The position numbers and the translations under genes were made by a program. Source: JAOTVV01 sp041602035 (lineage in GTDB: Bacteria > Gemmatimonadota > Gemmatimonadetes > Gemmatimonadales > GWC2-71-9). From it: a stretch of DNA of 64,000 nucleotides. Every line of letters begins with the position of its first letter. Position 1 is the first letter of the stretch. Location of the stretch: NCBI GenBank assembly GCA_041602035.1, contig JBFIHA010000012.1:8628-72627 (forward strand), written 5' to 3'. This document shows positions 63,545 to 64,000 of the stretch, piece after piece. The notes under the pieces are model-generated. The model was not told the origin of the DNA. It was given only the letters and a program-made list of their open reading frames with translations, and did not search any database.

Positions 63545-64000
63545 ATGAGCCGCCCAATCGCGTTGTCGGGTGCGCTGCTGTTCGCACTCAGTGCTTGCGC
63601 GCACAACGTCAATCCGAAGATCACGCCGGCGAAGATCCCGACGGTTGAACCGCCGCTGCGGTCCCATGCGCTGCTGCTGATCACGCCGTCGTTCGAGATG
63701 TACTCGACCCAGTCATCCTCCGGGATGCACCGCTACAACTACCGCCTCGGGGCGTCCGCCGCCGCCGCGCTGACGGACTTGATCACCGAATCGTTCGAGC
63801 GCGCGGACGTGCTGCGGGTTACCGACGCCGAGTCCATCCAGTGGCTCGCGGGCACGGCGGACACCAACGTGGCGGACTTCGTGATCGTGCCGCACTTCGA
63901 GACCGGCGGGTACAGCGAAGGCGCCATCGAGGTCGCGGCTGACGTGCGCATCAGGCTGGACGTGCGCTCCTATCGCTCCACGGAGGCCTTTTCGTGGACC
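63545..64000 (+). CDS. Lipoprotein, 3' end beyond window
   Basis: The open frame runs from ATG 63545 (GGAGG 7 nt upstream) to the window end, 152 codons. Signal with lipobox FALSAC, then HALLLITPSFEMYSTQSSSGMHRYNYRLGAS and a domain containing LTDLITESFERADVLRVTD and DFVIVPHFE. It may be an assembly- or transport-associated outer-membrane lipoprotein, but I recognise no family. Confidence 0.65.
   Translation, partial: MSRPIALSGALLFALSACAHNVNPKITPAKIPTVEPPLRSHALLLITPSFEMYSTQSSSGMHRYNYRLGASAAAALTDLITESFERADVLRVTDAESIQWLAGTADTNVADFVIVPHFETGGYSEGAIEVAADVRIRLDVRSYRSTEAFSWT

Overview
The window is high-GC bacterial chromosome DNA, densely coding, with no rRNA, tRNA, CRISPR array, insertion sequence or phage genes that I can see. 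Two SusC/FecA-type TonB-dependent receptors, a tripartite RND pump with an outer-membrane TolC protein, many secreted lipoproteins, Tat-exported sugar oxidoreductases and several receptor-like Ser/Thr kinases indicate a Gram-negative (diderm) soil or freshwater bacterium. The mix of BTAD (SARP-type) regulators, kinase fusions and DUF1080/Gfo-Idh-MocA sugar genes fits Gemmatimonadota best; this is an inference from gene content, not from a marker gene.

Layout. 1-6.6 kb (+): the 3' part of selA, a secreted PPC-like protein, purN-purH and a large DUF2723 membrane protein. 6.7-10.5 kb: a CarH-type B12 photoreceptor-regulator cotranscribed with a TonB receptor, divergent from a fasciclin gene; 11-bp-spaced direct repeats lie between them. 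10.6-15.2 kb (+): a BTAD-ATPase regulator followed by a TonB receptor. 15.4-18.3 kb (-): glnS and a DUF819 transporter. 18.5-25.8 kb: small membrane and secreted proteins, an MMPL exporter, DinB protein, serine hydrolase and a Ser/Thr kinase. 25.9-31.1 kb (+): a DsbB-like fusion, a mannosyltransferase-like protein, a 32-residue microprotein, an erythromycin-esterase-like pseudogene and a BP74-like lipoprotein. 31.1-37.6 kb (-): an operon BTAD-kinase-TPR receptor / glycosyltransferase / second kinase. 37.7-45.3 kb: a DUF4097 lipoprotein, then an RND efflux operon (-). 45.6-48.1 kb (-): DUF362 protein and two lipoproteins. 48.3-51.2 kb (+): a membrane-anchored BTAD regulator. 51.2-61.1 kb (-): a tightly overlapping operon for sugar-acid uptake and processing (ApbE, two Gfo/Idh/MocA oxidoreductases, DUF1080, sugar isomerase, glucuronokinase, GalU, TRAP transporter DctPQM). 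61.3-64 kb (+): alpha/beta hydrolase, a second copy of the microprotein, a zinc-ribbon protein and two lipoproteins, the last cut by the window end.

The points I consider most unusual are: (i) the CarH / TonB receptor / fasciclin locus with a recognisable operator; (ii) three GAGACGG heptamers at exact 11-bp spacing beside a BTAD-kinase gene, placed as in SARP-activated promoters of the divergent DUF4097 gene; (iii) a plant-like glucuronokinase coupled to GalU and a TRAP importer; (iv) paralogous microproteins starting MRD-x-L-x-AYWWLI; (v) tandem octamer arrays (CGGTAAGA / CGGTTAGG family) that sit on gene ends and supply stop codons; (vi) DsbB-like and TolC fusions.
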